Below, piece after piece: positions 45,441-54,878 of a stretch of 64,000 bases of DNA. The translations under genes were made by a program, and so were the position numbers. Position 1 is the first letter of the stretch. Each line of letters opens with the position of its first letter. Origin of the DNA: Streptomyces sp. NBC_00223 (GTDB lineage: Bacteria > Actinomycetota > Actinomycetes > Streptomycetales > Streptomycetaceae); assembly GCF_036199905.1 (NCBI RefSeq), contig NZ_CP108109.1, positions 3,705,501 to 3,769,500 on the forward strand, given 5' to 3'. The notes beneath the pieces are model-generated. The model did no database searches and had not been told where the DNA came from. It saw only the letters and a list, made by a program, of their open reading frames with translations.

Positions 45441-45794
45441 ATGGCGGGCACGACGACTTTGTGGCGGCCCACCGGACCCGAGGAGCTGGCGCTGGTCGAG
45501 ACGTCAGGCTGGACTCGGTGGCCGCAACGGCTGCCGGAGCAGCCGATCTTCTATCCGGTGCTCAATGAGGACTACGCGATACGAATCGCCCGCGACTGGA
45601 ACGTGCCCGCCTCCGGCGTCGGCTACGTGACCCGCTTCAACGTCGACACTGGGTTCCTCGCGCGCTACCCGATCCAGCAGGCCGGTGGCCGCACCATCCT
45701 CGAACTTTGGGTGCCGGCGGAGGAAGTGGAGGAATTCAACCGCCACATCGTCGGCCTCATCGAGGTCGTCCACGAATTCCGGGCCACGCCGTGA
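45441..45794 (+). CDS. ADP-ribosylation/crystallin J1-like protein
   Basis: 117 aa (ATG 45441, ggaggggac upstream; GTG 45438 also possible). It matches a common Streptomyces family annotated as ADP-ribosylation/crystallin J1: LWRPTGPEELALVETSGWTRWP, PIFYPVLNEDYAIRIARDWN, VGYVTRFNVDTGFLARYPIQ. Its biochemical role is not established. Its stop overlaps the next start (GTGA), the usual pairing with an ATP-grasp gene. Confidence 0.8.
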   Translation: MAGTTTLWRPTGPEELALVETSGWTRWPQRLPEQPIFYPVLNEDYAIRIARDWNVPASGVGYVTRFNVDTGFLARYPIQQAGGRTILELWVPAEEVEEFNRHIVGLIEVVHEFRATP

Positions 45795-46321
45795 CCGGCG
45801 ACCGACCCGCCGCAGTTCTCCTCACCTCGCGGCAGGGGACCAGCACGACCGCCCTCCTCGCCGACGCCGTGGTCCGTCGGGGCATGGACGTACGGCGTCC
45901 GGTGCGCGACCCGCAACCGGCCGGGTCCCGGCGACCGGCCAGTACGGCTGGTACGGCTGCCGGACTCGACCAGCGGATCGCCACCGTCGGCCGGTACGCC
46001 GTCCACGGCGGACTCGACACCGCACCGCTGCGCCGCGACGGCCACGAGCGCGAGGTCCGCGCCTTCACCGAACGACTGCTGGCCGCCCCGGGCAAGGATC
46101 TGCCGGGCGCGGTCGTAGTCGGCGTCGGGCTCCTCCACAACCCCGACACCAGCCGCCAAGGCTGGGCCGCTGTCGTGGCCAACACGCCCTGGTTCGCCAG
46201 CAGTTACTTACTAGGCACTGCCGGTCGGGCCTCGGATCCAGACGGTTCCACCAACCTCGTACCCGCGCTCTCGCCCTCCGTGCGCGCCTCCAGCGAGGAA
46301 CGGAATGGCTGTTGGAGCTGA
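45791..46321 (+). pseudogene. Internally deleted ATP-grasp-like gene
   Basis: It starts VTGDRPAAVLLTSRQGTSTTALLADAVVRRG, like the N-terminus of ATP-grasp proteins that follow the crystallin-J1-like gene in other Streptomyces. It then jumps to a C-terminal part (FTERLLAAPGKDLPGAVVVG, GWAAVVANTPWFASSYLLG). The central ATP-grasp fold is missing. The frame after ~46215 runs antisense into the next gene and is unlikely to be coding. A TTA codon occurs at about 46208. Confidence 0.55.
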
Positions 46322-47976
46322 GCCCGTTCGTCGTCCGGGATGTTCATCGACCCGGCCAGCACAGCGGCGAGCGCGGCCACATGCGTGTCGTCGACGTCGG
46401 AGTCGAACAGCCACCGGATGTTGTCCTCGGCCGTGATGAGGTCGATCGCCGCGCGCCCGTTGCCGTCCCGTGCGGCCGGTGCCCGGACGTATCGCACCCG
46501 GTCGATCGGGATGTCCTGATTGATCTCGCCCTGCCCGAGGAACGCGTTCGACTTGGCCGTGATGATGCGGCGATCCGTGACGGCGACCAGATTCCTTGCC
46601 GCCCCCTTGTCCATCGTCGGCGCCACCTTCTCCTTTGCTCCGTCGAAGATCGCACCAATCCGAGCGGGGGCATCGAGACCGAGAACACGCAAGGTCTCAC
46701 CGTCCTCCAGGAACCAGCGCAGCATGCGCAGATACCGGCCCGGATCCAGTGACTTGGGCACGCAGACAACACCGGGAACTACGGGCAGCGGGACCGGCGG
46801 GTGGAGGGCGTCGGCAAGAGGCTGGATCGCCTCCAGGAGCTGGGCGCTGGTGAGGCGAGCCTTCTTCGCGTCTTTCCACTTCCCCAGGAGCGGCACTGTT
46901 GCGTGTCCAGAAAGCTCCGCGATGATCCGTAGCTCCCGCGTCAGCGAGCCGACGAGGCTTGTCGTCTCGGCCAGGGCGGAGTTGAGCTCTTCACCGGTCT
47001 CGCGCTCGATGATCTCGACGAGCCGGGCCTCGTCGGCCTCTTCGCGTCCGACGGCTCTCGCCCGCCCAGCGTGGAGCGTCTGGTACCCCGCCCATGCCTT
47101 GAGCGAGGACAGGAGGGCATAGGCGTCGAAGATGATCGCCCTGGCGTTCGTCTCGAGATACTGACGCCGACCGGGTGTGTCGAGCCAGCCGAGCTGCCGG
47201 ACGTGCTCGCCGACTTTCAACCGGTACGTCTCGCGCTGCGTACGCAGGCCGTCCTCTTTGGCCGCGATTTTCTCCCACTCGGTCGTCGTGACCGACCCGA
47301 GCTCCTGGACGCGGCTGACCGCGCGATCGATAGTGTCAACGAGCGCCGTCAGCTCGGCCCACTGACCGAGGCGCATCGTCGTGAGGACCTCGCTCGTCAG
47401 CGCGATGTTGGTCCTGACAAGGCCCGCAACTTGGCTCAGCATCATCTGGAGCGCGACCATGGCCAAAGCCGGCCCGATCGCGACCGCGAACTCCGCCGCG
47501 CTCACCGCGGTTACGGGAGTCCAACGGACCGCATGGACTATCCGGCCGTTGACGAAGACCGCTCCGAGATTCGCGCCGTCCTTGACGGCGAGCGTTCCGC
47601 CGGCGCTCAGCAGTGCCCGCGCCGTGTCGCCGATCTTGTAGACGCCCTCCACGCTGGCGAACGCGGTCGCGAGATTGCCGCCCACGGTCGCCGTGTTGCC
47701 GATCGAGGCGAGGGCCGCCGAGATCCGCGTACGGTCGTCGGCCGACAGGAGCCCCACGTCGACCGGATCAAGCTTGAGCTCCGCAACGAGCTCCGCAGGG
47801 ACCTCCCCGAAGGCGACGGCAACCCCCGGCCGCACCTCCACCAGCACCGTCGATGCCCCCGCCGAGTCGCCACCCGAGTGGGGTGCCGGATCGTCCGCAG
47901 CGGCTGAGTCGATGGCATCACTCCGACCGTTCCCCTCCGGCCCGGCGGCCTCCATCGAGTCCGAAAGGTCCTGCAT
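46204..47976 (-). CDS. Hypothetical protein with C-terminal bacterial PH-like domain
   Basis: 590 aa; ATG 47976 chosen for GGAGGAG. N-terminal ~130 residues are acidic, then a hydrophobic segment (EFAVAIGPALAMVALQMML, ~145-165). A long helical region follows (WEKIAAKEDGLRTQRETYRL, LVEIIERETGEELNSALAET). The C-terminal ~100 residues (NLVAVTDRRIITAKSNAFLG, INQDIPIDRVRYV, AIDLITAEDNIRWLF) match bacterial PH (YokE-like) domains. Probably membrane-associated; function unknown. It is cargo between fragments C and D. Confidence 0.75.
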   Translation of the reverse strand: MQDLSDSMEAAGPEGNGRSDAIDSAAADDPAPHSGGDSAGASTVLVEVRPGVAVAFGEVPAELVAELKLDPVDVGLLSADDRTRISAALASIGNTATVGGNLATAFASVEGVYKIGDTARALLSAGGTLAVKDGANLGAVFVNGRIVHAVRWTPVTAVSAAEFAVAIGPALAMVALQMMLSQVAGLVRTNIALTSEVLTTMRLGQWAELTALVDTIDRAVSRVQELGSVTTTEWEKIAAKEDGLRTQRETYRLKVGEHVRQLGWLDTPGRRQYLETNARAIIFDAYALLSSLKAWAGYQTLHAGRARAVGREEADEARLVEIIERETGEELNSALAETTSLVGSLTRELRIIAELSGHATVPLLGKWKDAKKARLTSAQLLEAIQPLADALHPPVPLPVVPGVVCVPKSLDPGRYLRMLRWFLEDGETLRVLGLDAPARIGAIFDGAKEKVAPTMDKGAARNLVAVTDRRIITAKSNAFLGQGEINQDIPIDRVRYVRAPAARDGNGRAAIDLITAEDNIRWLFDSDVDDTHVAALAAVLAGSMNIPDDERAQLQQPFRSSLEARTEGESAGTRLVEPSGSEARPAVPSK

Positions 47977-48357
47977 GCGATCTCCTCCCCCAGAGGGCGT
48001 ACAACGGCCTGACGTCGCCGCCGTCAATTCCCGAACAGTACGGCAGGCCGCCCTGCGGCGAGTGACGTTTCCCAGTGAAGATCACTTCCAGATTCCGTCG
48101 AGGACGAGGGCGGCGCGGGCGATGTCGCCGATACGGCTGACGGAGATCATTCGCTGAGAACACGTCAGTGGCCCTCCTCCATGCGAACACGCTCCAAGCA
48201 CCAGACGGGGCAACAGGCAGGCGACCGTGGGGATGGCCCGAGGGTTGCAGTTCGGGCTGCATTCGCGGCCGTTCAAGGGGGTCCATCTGAGCGATCCACT
48301 ACCAATGCGTCGCAGGTCAGGACACTAATGCTCGCTCACGTGCCGCCTCAAGACCCG
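47977..48357. other. Flank upstream of fragment D
   Basis: No gene. At 48241 it holds the diverged copy of the agggttgcagtt motif seen before fragment A, and at 48308-48357 the cgtcgcaggtcagg...atgctcgctcacg block shared with fragment B. Confidence 0.5.
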
Positions 48358-48413
48358 TTGGAGAGCGTGAGGGGTGCAACCCCTCGCGAGTTCGGATCTC
48401 GTATCCTCCGCGC
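48358..48413 (+). repeat. tRNA-Ser 3' half, copy D (diverged)
   Basis: Same layout as copies A-C with changes in the variable arm (gtgaggggtgcaacccctc). T-arm gagttcggatctcgt and acceptor tcctccg are recognisable. It is the rightmost copy and lies 127 bp before the Rhs remnant. Confidence 0.8.
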
Positions 48414-48540
48414 CCCGACCGCCAGGGCAGACGATGCCCCGGCCGGGGCACTGTGTGCGTTCTGCAACCGGGTTCCGTCCTGGGGGTGTCTGGGAGTGCG
48501 GTGCCACAATGGCCCGGCGCGGAGCCGACCGCGGGGGTGG

Positions 48541-51500
48541 GTGGCTGTGGGTCGGCCGACGGATTGGCATGTGCTGGATCTGGACCGGGACCCCGTGCCG
48601 GGTGATCCGTACGAGGTGAATGAACTCGCCCGCAGGCTGGGGGACTTCGCCGACGACGTCGCCTCCGCGCTGCGCTCGGTCCGCGGGCTGGGCGGTGACA
48701 CCGCCGTCCAGGAGTGGGCGGGGCTGTCGGGGGAGGAGTACCGCAGCCAGTTCGGTGACCTGCCCGGCGAACTCGACAAACTCGAACGCTCCTACCGCCT
48801 CGCCTCCGGCGCCCTCGACGACTACTGGCCCCAGCTCCAGACCGCACAGGCCGACGCCGACCGCGCCCTGGCCCACGGACGCACCGCCCGAGCCGACCTC
48901 GACGCCGCCAAGGAACTCGCCGCCCAGGCAGCCGGCCTGCGCGACACCGCCGCCACCACCGCCGAACACGCCCTGCACGAGGCGTCCCACGCCGGCATCC
49001 GCAACAAACACTGGTGGGAAAAGGCCGTCGACTTCGTCGCCGACCACTGGGACCAGATCATCGCCGCCTGCAAAATCATCGTCGCCGTCCTCGGCATCGT
49101 CGTGATGATCATCGGCGGACCCCTCGCCTGGCTCGTCCTCGCCGCCGCGATCCTCGTCCTCGCCGACACCATCACCAAATACCTCAAAGGCCAAGCCAGC
49201 CTCTGGGACGTCCTCTTCGCCGCCCTCGACTGCATCCCCATGTTCAAAGGCCTCACCACCGCAGGCGGCCTCCTCAAAATGGCCCGCGAACTCCCCACCC
49301 TCCTCAAATCCGGCAAAACCCTGGAGAACATCGCCAACAGCATCCACAAGGGCGCGGGAGGACTCAGGAACGCCGCGCAGGACATGAAGGACCTCTACAA
49401 GGGTCTGCGGTCGGGCGCTGAGGACGAGGCCAAGGCGGGCAGGTCGATGGAGGGCCGCTGCAAGGGCAGTGACCCCATCGACATGGTCACCGGCGAGATG
49501 CTGATGTCGCACACGGACGTCCGGCTGCCAGGTCTGCTCCCTCTGGTGATCGAGCGCCATCACGTGTCCAGTTTCCGCTCGGGGCACTCGTTCGGTCCGG
49601 CATGGATGTCGACCTTCGACGAGCGACTCGAACTCGACAGCGACGGTGTCGTCTGCGCGAGCGCGGACGGCATGCTCCAGGTCTGTCCGGTACCCGAATC
49701 CGGCTGTCCGGTGCTGCCGAGCCACGGCCCGCGACACCCCCTGACCTGGGACGGCACCCCCGGCGGCACGGCGTGATCAGCGACCCCCTGACCGGAATCA
49801 CCCGCCACTACGGGCCACCGTGCCCGGACTCCGCCGATACCGCCGATGCCGCCGGGGCAACAGCCGTCGTGCTCCCGTTGTGCGCTGTCACCGACCGCAA
49901 CGGCCACCGTCTCGAATTCCGGCGAACCCCGGAGGGCGCACCCGTCGCTGTCCGCCACTTCGGTGGCTACCACCTGGCTGTCGACACCGAAGACGGTCGG
50001 GTCACAGCCTTGCGTCTTCTGGAAACGCCGACGACGCGGCCGATCCCCATCGCAGCACCGTCGTGCGCACGTACTCCTACGACGGCCACCGCCGTGACCT
50101 CACCGCGGTAGCCGACTCAGCCGGCCGCCCTTTATCGGCTGACATACGACGGGCGCGGACGCATCACGTCCTGGACCGCCCGGAACGACCGCTGGTCCCG
50201 CTACGAGTACGACGGCGCCACCGACCGCGTGGCGCGCGGCATCGGACAGGACGGCGCGATGTCCGCGCGGTTCGCGTACGACGACGTGCGAGGCGTGACC
50301 ACGATGACCGACGGCCTCGGTCACAGCACCGAGTACCACCACGACGAGCGGCTCCATCTCCTCCGTGTCGTCGACCCGTTGGGCTTTGACGTGCGTACCG
50401 TGCACGACGCGTACGGGCGACTGCTGTCCCGTACTGACGAGTTGGGCAACACCTACCGCTTCACTCTCGGCGCGCACGGCCGGCCCAGTGCGCGTGGACC
50501 GGCCAGACGGCACCGGCGTCCGGGTCGCGTACGGCGACGACCTCCTGCCGGTCGCCGTCACGGAAGCCGACGGGGCACGCTGGGAGTACGCGCACGACGA
50601 TCAGGGCAACCTGCTGACCACTACCGATCCGCTGGGCGCGGTGAGTTCGTACGCCTACGACGAGCGCGGGCACCGCGTCGCGCGGACCGACGCTCTGGGC
50701 AGCACCTTCCGGTTCGACACGAACGACGCGGGGCTTCCGGTGCGGGTGGTCGATCCGCGCGGCAGCGTCGCCACTGTGCGCAGGGACGCGTTCGGCCATG
50801 TCGTGCGGATCGACGATCCGGTCGGCGGGACCGTCCGCCAGGGCTGGAGTCCCGAGGGCCTGCTGCTGTGGTGGGAGCGGGCCGACGGCGGCCGGGAGTC
50901 CTGGTCGTACGACGCGGAGGGCAACCTCACCGAGCACCGCGACACGGGTGGGTCCACCACCACGTTCGAGTACGGCGCGTTCGACCTGCCCCGTACCAGG
51001 ACCGACCCGGACGGCACCCGGTACCGGTTCACCCACGACACCGAGCTACGGCTCACCGCGGTGACCAATCCGCACGGCGACGAGTGGAGTTACCTCTACG
51101 ACGCCGCCGGCCGCCTGACCGGCGAGACCGACTTCAACGGCCGCACGGTCACCAGCGCGTACGACCCGCTGGGCCGACGGGTGACACGGACCACGCCCAG
51201 CGGCGCCACCTCACACTGGTCGTACGACTCGGCGGGCCTGCCCACCTCGCTCGTCACCACGGGCGGTGAGCTGACCTTCACGCACGACGCGGCAGGCCGT
51301 GAAACCGCCCGCGGCCTGGGCGGCGCCGCCCGGCTGACGCAGGTCTGGGACGCCGGCCATCGCCTCGTCGAACAGGTCATCCGGTCGGAATCAGCGGGCG
51401 GTTCTACGCGATCGTCACGGACCTGGCCGGCACTCCGAGTGAACTCGTCGGCGAGGACGGCACCATCGCCTGGCGGGCCGCCACGAGTCCGTGGGGAAGG

Positions 51501-52106
51501 CCGCTGGCCGGCGAGGGCGGAGACCTGTGCCCGCTGGCCTTCCCTGGCCAGTACCGCGACCCCGAGACGGGCCTGCACTACAACCTGGCCCGCTACTACG
51601 ACCCGGACACCGCGAGCTTCCTCTCCCCCGACCCGCTCGGCCTGGTCCCGGCGCCCAATCACCACGCGTACGTCGACAATCCCTTCCGCTGGAGCGACCC
51701 GCTCGGCCTGGAGGGCGACAGCACCGAGCCGATGCGCGTCTTCGAAGACTCGACGTACAACAAACACGGCTCGCCGAGCAGTTCATCGGCCAAGGGCGAG
51801 ATCGGCCGCGCGCCCGCCGACGGCCAAACCGCGTTGGACCGGTCTGTCGCCTTGAATCCGGACAACCCGAACAGCTTCCGGCGACTCGGTGTGGACCACG
51901 TGAACAACGAGATCGTGGTCCTGGACAGGCACGAGAAGATCCTGGACAAGGACGGCAATATCATCAAGGAGATCTACCACGGCCATGTGCAGGCCTCGTA
52001 TCCGTCGAGCAGCATCACGGAAGGCGATCTGACCAAGCTGAAGAGGGCCGGCATGATCAACAACACCAGGAAGCAGCGCGTGCTCCCGCCCAAGTGCGAC
52101 GGGTGA
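48541..52106 (+). pseudogene. Rhs-family polymorphic toxin, broken by frame changes
   Basis: The reading begins GTG 48541 (VAVGRPTDWHVLDLDRDPVPG) with a WXG100-like helical region and a hydrophobic hairpin (IIVAVLGIVVMIIGGPLAWL). The Rhs core then continues in different frames: changes near 49770, 50017, 50131, 50488 and 51396. YD repeats are clear (SYLYDAAGRLTGETD, YDPLGRRVTR). The RHS-core end (CPLAFPGQYRDPETGLHYNL, then DPDTASFLSPDPLGL) and a C-terminal toxin of ~110 residues (VDHVNNEIVVLD, GHVQASYPSSSITEGDLTKL) resembling polymorphic toxin type 17 are intact. A stretch that full-length Rhs proteins have before the core end is missing near 51390. Not functional as a single protein, unless some changes are assembly errors. 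Confidence 0.8.
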
Positions 52107-52147
52107 CGGGTGACAGGTGACCGGTGACGGGTGACGGGTGACGGGCG
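52099..52147. repeat. Heptamer tandem array acgggtg
   Basis: About seven units of acgggtg (some acaggtg, accggtg) begin in the last codons of the Rhs toxin and run into the leader of the next gene, degrading to acgggcga. Slippage here could change the toxin end or the spacing to the immunity gene. Confidence 0.85.
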
Positions 52148-52164
52148 AAGGGCGAGGGGTGGCT

Positions 52165-52632
52165 ATGGCGTCCGAGTACGACTGGGAGAGCGGCCAGGGC
52201 GTCCCGCACATCGACAACCCCGCCGAGGTGGACGCCGCGTTCGAGCGCGGTGAGCGTCATCTCGGCTCGGCGGTGATCGGGTTGGCTTTCGCCTGCCCGC
52301 TGGCCGAGGCGGCGCCCCGGATTGTCCGGGCGATGCGGTTGTCGGACCCCGATCAGCGGGGGTTCGCTTTCACCGCGGCGGGTGTCGCCGCCCGGCTCAA
52401 TGGCGAGTTGACGCCTGAGTTGTACGCCGCGCTGCGCGCCGAGGGCGCCGGCGGCTTCGCCGAGGACGCCATCGGGGACACGCTGACATTCGTGCCGTTC
52501 GGGAAGCTGCCGCCATGGTTCAAGTGGCGGAAGGTGGTGACGACTGTGCGGAACAAGCTGGAGGGCTGGTGGCTGCGGTCCGAGGACGCGGTCGGGGATG
52601 CCTGGCGGGCCCTGCGCGGCCGCCGCTCCTGA
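52165..52632 (+). CDS. Probable immunity protein for the Rhs toxin
   Basis: 155 aa; ATG 52165 with gcgagggg upstream (frame open to 52138). It opens YDWESGQGVPHIDNPAEVDA, is mostly helical (GLAFACPLAEAAPRIVRAMR, FAFTAAGVAARLNGELTPEL) and resembles HEAT-like immunity proteins. Its position directly after the toxin tail is the main evidence. Confidence 0.65.
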   Translation: MASEYDWESGQGVPHIDNPAEVDAAFERGERHLGSAVIGLAFACPLAEAAPRIVRAMRLSDPDQRGFAFTAAGVAARLNGELTPELYAALRAEGAGGFAEDAIGDTLTFVPFGKLPPWFKWRKVVTTVRNKLEGWWLRSEDAVGDAWRALRGRRS

Positions 52633-52664
52633 GTGGGCGGGCCTTCTCCGCGGCCGGTGTCCTT

Positions 52665-52701
52665 CCGGCCCGGGCGGGTCGGGACAACCCGCCCGGGCCG
52701 G
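52665..52701. terminator. Strong terminator between convergent genes
   Basis: A perfect 15-bp stem (ccggcccgggcgggt / acccgcccgggccgg) with a 7-nt loop between the immunity gene and the GH16 gene. Confidence 0.85.
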
Positions 52702-52819
52702 TCGGTCCGGAGAGCGGTTTACGGTGACGGTCGCGGGCCGGTGGGCTCCCTGGGGGCAGCCGGACTGTCCGGGTCGAGCAGGTGCCGGTCTCCGCCGGCG
52801 GCCGGGATCCCCCTCGCTC

Positions 52820-54553
52820 TCATGCCAGGGCGAACTTCTGGGCGCCGGAGCCGTTGCAGTCCCAGATCTGCAGCCGCGTGCCATTCGCCGTGGCGCCCGA
52901 CGGAGAGTCGACGCACCGGCCCGTGGTCGGGTTGGACATCGAGCCATCGGCGTTGGCGACCCAGTTCTGGTAACCCCCGCCGTTGCATGTGGCCAACTGG
53001 AGTTTGGTGCCTGCCGCGTTGACGCCGCCGGCGATGTCCAGGCACTTGCCCAGCGTGCGCAGGGTCTGGCCGCTCCAGGTCCACTTCTGGTCGAGCGAGG
53101 TCGCCTGCTGGCAGTCCCACAGCTGGACCGCGGTGCCGTCACCGCCGGTGTCGTCACCCGCCACGTCCACGCACTTGCCACCCGGACCGTAGATCGGGGT
53201 GCCGATGGCGAAGTTCTGGGCGCCGGAGCCGTTGCAGTCCCAGATCTGCAACCGCGTGCCGTTCGCGGTGGCGCCCGACGGCGAGTCGACGCACCGGCCG
53301 CTGATCGGGTTCCGCAGCGAGCCGTCGGTCTGCCGCACCCATGCCTGGTAGCCGCCGCTGTTGCACGTGGCGAGTTGCAGCTTCGTACCCGCGGCGCTGT
53401 TGCCGCCGGCGATGTCCAGGCACTTGCCGAGGGTCTGGAGGGTCTGGCCGCTCCAGGTCCAGTGCTGGTCCTTGGCGGCCGACTGGCAGTCCCACAGCTG
53501 GACCGCGGTGCCGTCGCCGCCGGTGTCGTCACCCGCCACGTCCACGCACTTGCCGCCCGGACCGGTGATCGTCTGGCCGGTCACCGAACCACCACCGCCG
53601 CCGCCCCCGGAGCCGGGCCCCTTGTTGTACACGGCCACCGAGTCGATGACCAGCTTGCCGCCGGAGACCGTGGCCGCGTTGGGGCCACCGCCGAAGGCGT
53701 CCGGGAAGCCGCCGCCGATCGCCAGGTCGTAGATGATGAAGAACGGGTGATCGATCGCGTCGGACCAGGTTGTCGCGTCCACCTGGTTGGCGCTGACGGT
53801 GAAGAAGTTGTTCCCGTCGAGGTAGAACCGGATCTGCTCCGGCGACACCGAGCGGTCGATCTCCGCCGCGTAGTCGTGGAAGCCGGTCTGGCAGCCCGAA
53901 CAGGCGCGCTCACCCGAGCCGATGCCGGTCGACTCGTTGCACGGGCCGCCCGGGTTCACGCCGCAGTGGATGGTGCTGAAGTCGGAGCTGCGGCCGTTGA
54001 TGTCCTCCATGATGTCGACCTCGCCGGACTTCGGCCAGGTCACACCGTCACGCAGGGGTGCGCCGAGCATCCAGAACGCGGGCCAGTAGCCGGCGCCGTT
54101 GGCGGTGGTGACGTTGGGCTGCTGGAGGACGGACTCGATGCGTACGACTCCGCCCGCCGGGGCGCCGAAGGTCGCCGCCTGGGTCTCCACGCGCCCGGAC
54201 GTCCATCCGCCCCGGGGGTCGGAACCGGAGTGCTGGGCCTGGAGCACCAGGTGGCCCTGGCCGTCGTAGTAGACGTTCGACGTGCTGCTGGTCATGGTCT
54301 CGATCTCACCGGTGCCGAAATTGCTGCCCGGCCCGGTGTCGTACTTCCACAGGCTCTGGTCGATGCCGGTGCCGGAAGCGCCGTTGAAGTCGTCGCTCCA
54401 GGTGAGCGTGAAGCCCGACGGCGTCGGGGGCACTGCCGCCTCGGCGTTCAGCGTCACGACGACGGTGGCCGCCACCGTGACCACGAGGACGGGAAGCAGG
54501 ACGAGCGCTCTCTTCCACCCGCCGCGCCGCGGCCCTGCAAAATTCAAGCGCAT
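52820..54553 (-). CDS. Secreted GH16 glucanase with two ricin-type CBM13 modules
   Basis: 577 aa, GGAGG upstream of ATG 54553. A signal peptide/anchor (ALVLLPVLVVTVAATVVVTL, cleavage after AEA) leads to a GH16 domain (~45-310) with the catalytic ExDxxE (SGEVDIMEDI, ~175-184). A Gly linker follows. Two ricin-B lectin modules of ~125 residues each (QTITGPGGKCVDVAGDDTGG and PIYGPGGKCVDVAGDDTGG) carry QxW-type repeats and are nearly duplicate copies. By family it hydrolyses extracellular beta-1,3 or mixed-linkage glucans. Confidence 0.92.
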   Translation of the reverse strand: MRLNFAGPRRGGWKRALVLLPVLVVTVAATVVVTLNAEAAVPPTPSGFTLTWSDDFNGASGTGIDQSLWKYDTGPGSNFGTGEIETMTSSTSNVYYDGQGHLVLQAQHSGSDPRGGWTSGRVETQAATFGAPAGGVVRIESVLQQPNVTTANGAGYWPAFWMLGAPLRDGVTWPKSGEVDIMEDINGRSSDFSTIHCGVNPGGPCNESTGIGSGERACSGCQTGFHDYAAEIDRSVSPEQIRFYLDGNNFFTVSANQVDATTWSDAIDHPFFIIYDLAIGGGFPDAFGGGPNAATVSGGKLVIDSVAVYNKGPGSGGGGGGGSVTGQTITGPGGKCVDVAGDDTGGDGTAVQLWDCQSAAKDQHWTWSGQTLQTLGKCLDIAGGNSAAGTKLQLATCNSGGYQAWVRQTDGSLRNPISGRCVDSPSGATANGTRLQIWDCNGSGAQNFAIGTPIYGPGGKCVDVAGDDTGGDGTAVQLWDCQQATSLDQKWTWSGQTLRTLGKCLDIAGGVNAAGTKLQLATCNGGGYQNWVANADGSMSNPTTGRCVDSPSGATANGTRLQIWDCNGSGAQKFALA

Positions 54554-54878
54554 ATGTCTGACCTCCGGGGAAAAGGCATGATTTCGCGTGTCCGCTACGC
54601 TCCCATCCGGCGGGCTGCCCCAGCATGACGCCGACGGACGTCAGCCCGTGCCGCGGGACAGACACCTTGAGGATGTCATGTACACAGCTTGTCGATCGGT
54701 TCGAGGTTCGACAAGACGGCAGACGCGTCCCCCCTCTCTGAGCACCACCGATCCCGGAACACCGAGCAGGTCTCCCACGGAGGTACGAGGAGGTCGTCCG
54801 CTCTCAGTCGTGGTCCCGTTCGCGCGTGTCCGGGACCGTCCGCCGTTCACCCGAGGGGGGCTGCGCCTGCTCTCACCG
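54554..54878. other. Non-coding gap before GH16 gene
   Basis: Holds the GH16 promoter region and the end of the next leftward gene. tgtacatgacatcctcaagg at 54681 onward could include promoter elements, but I see no clear operator. Confidence 0.35.
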
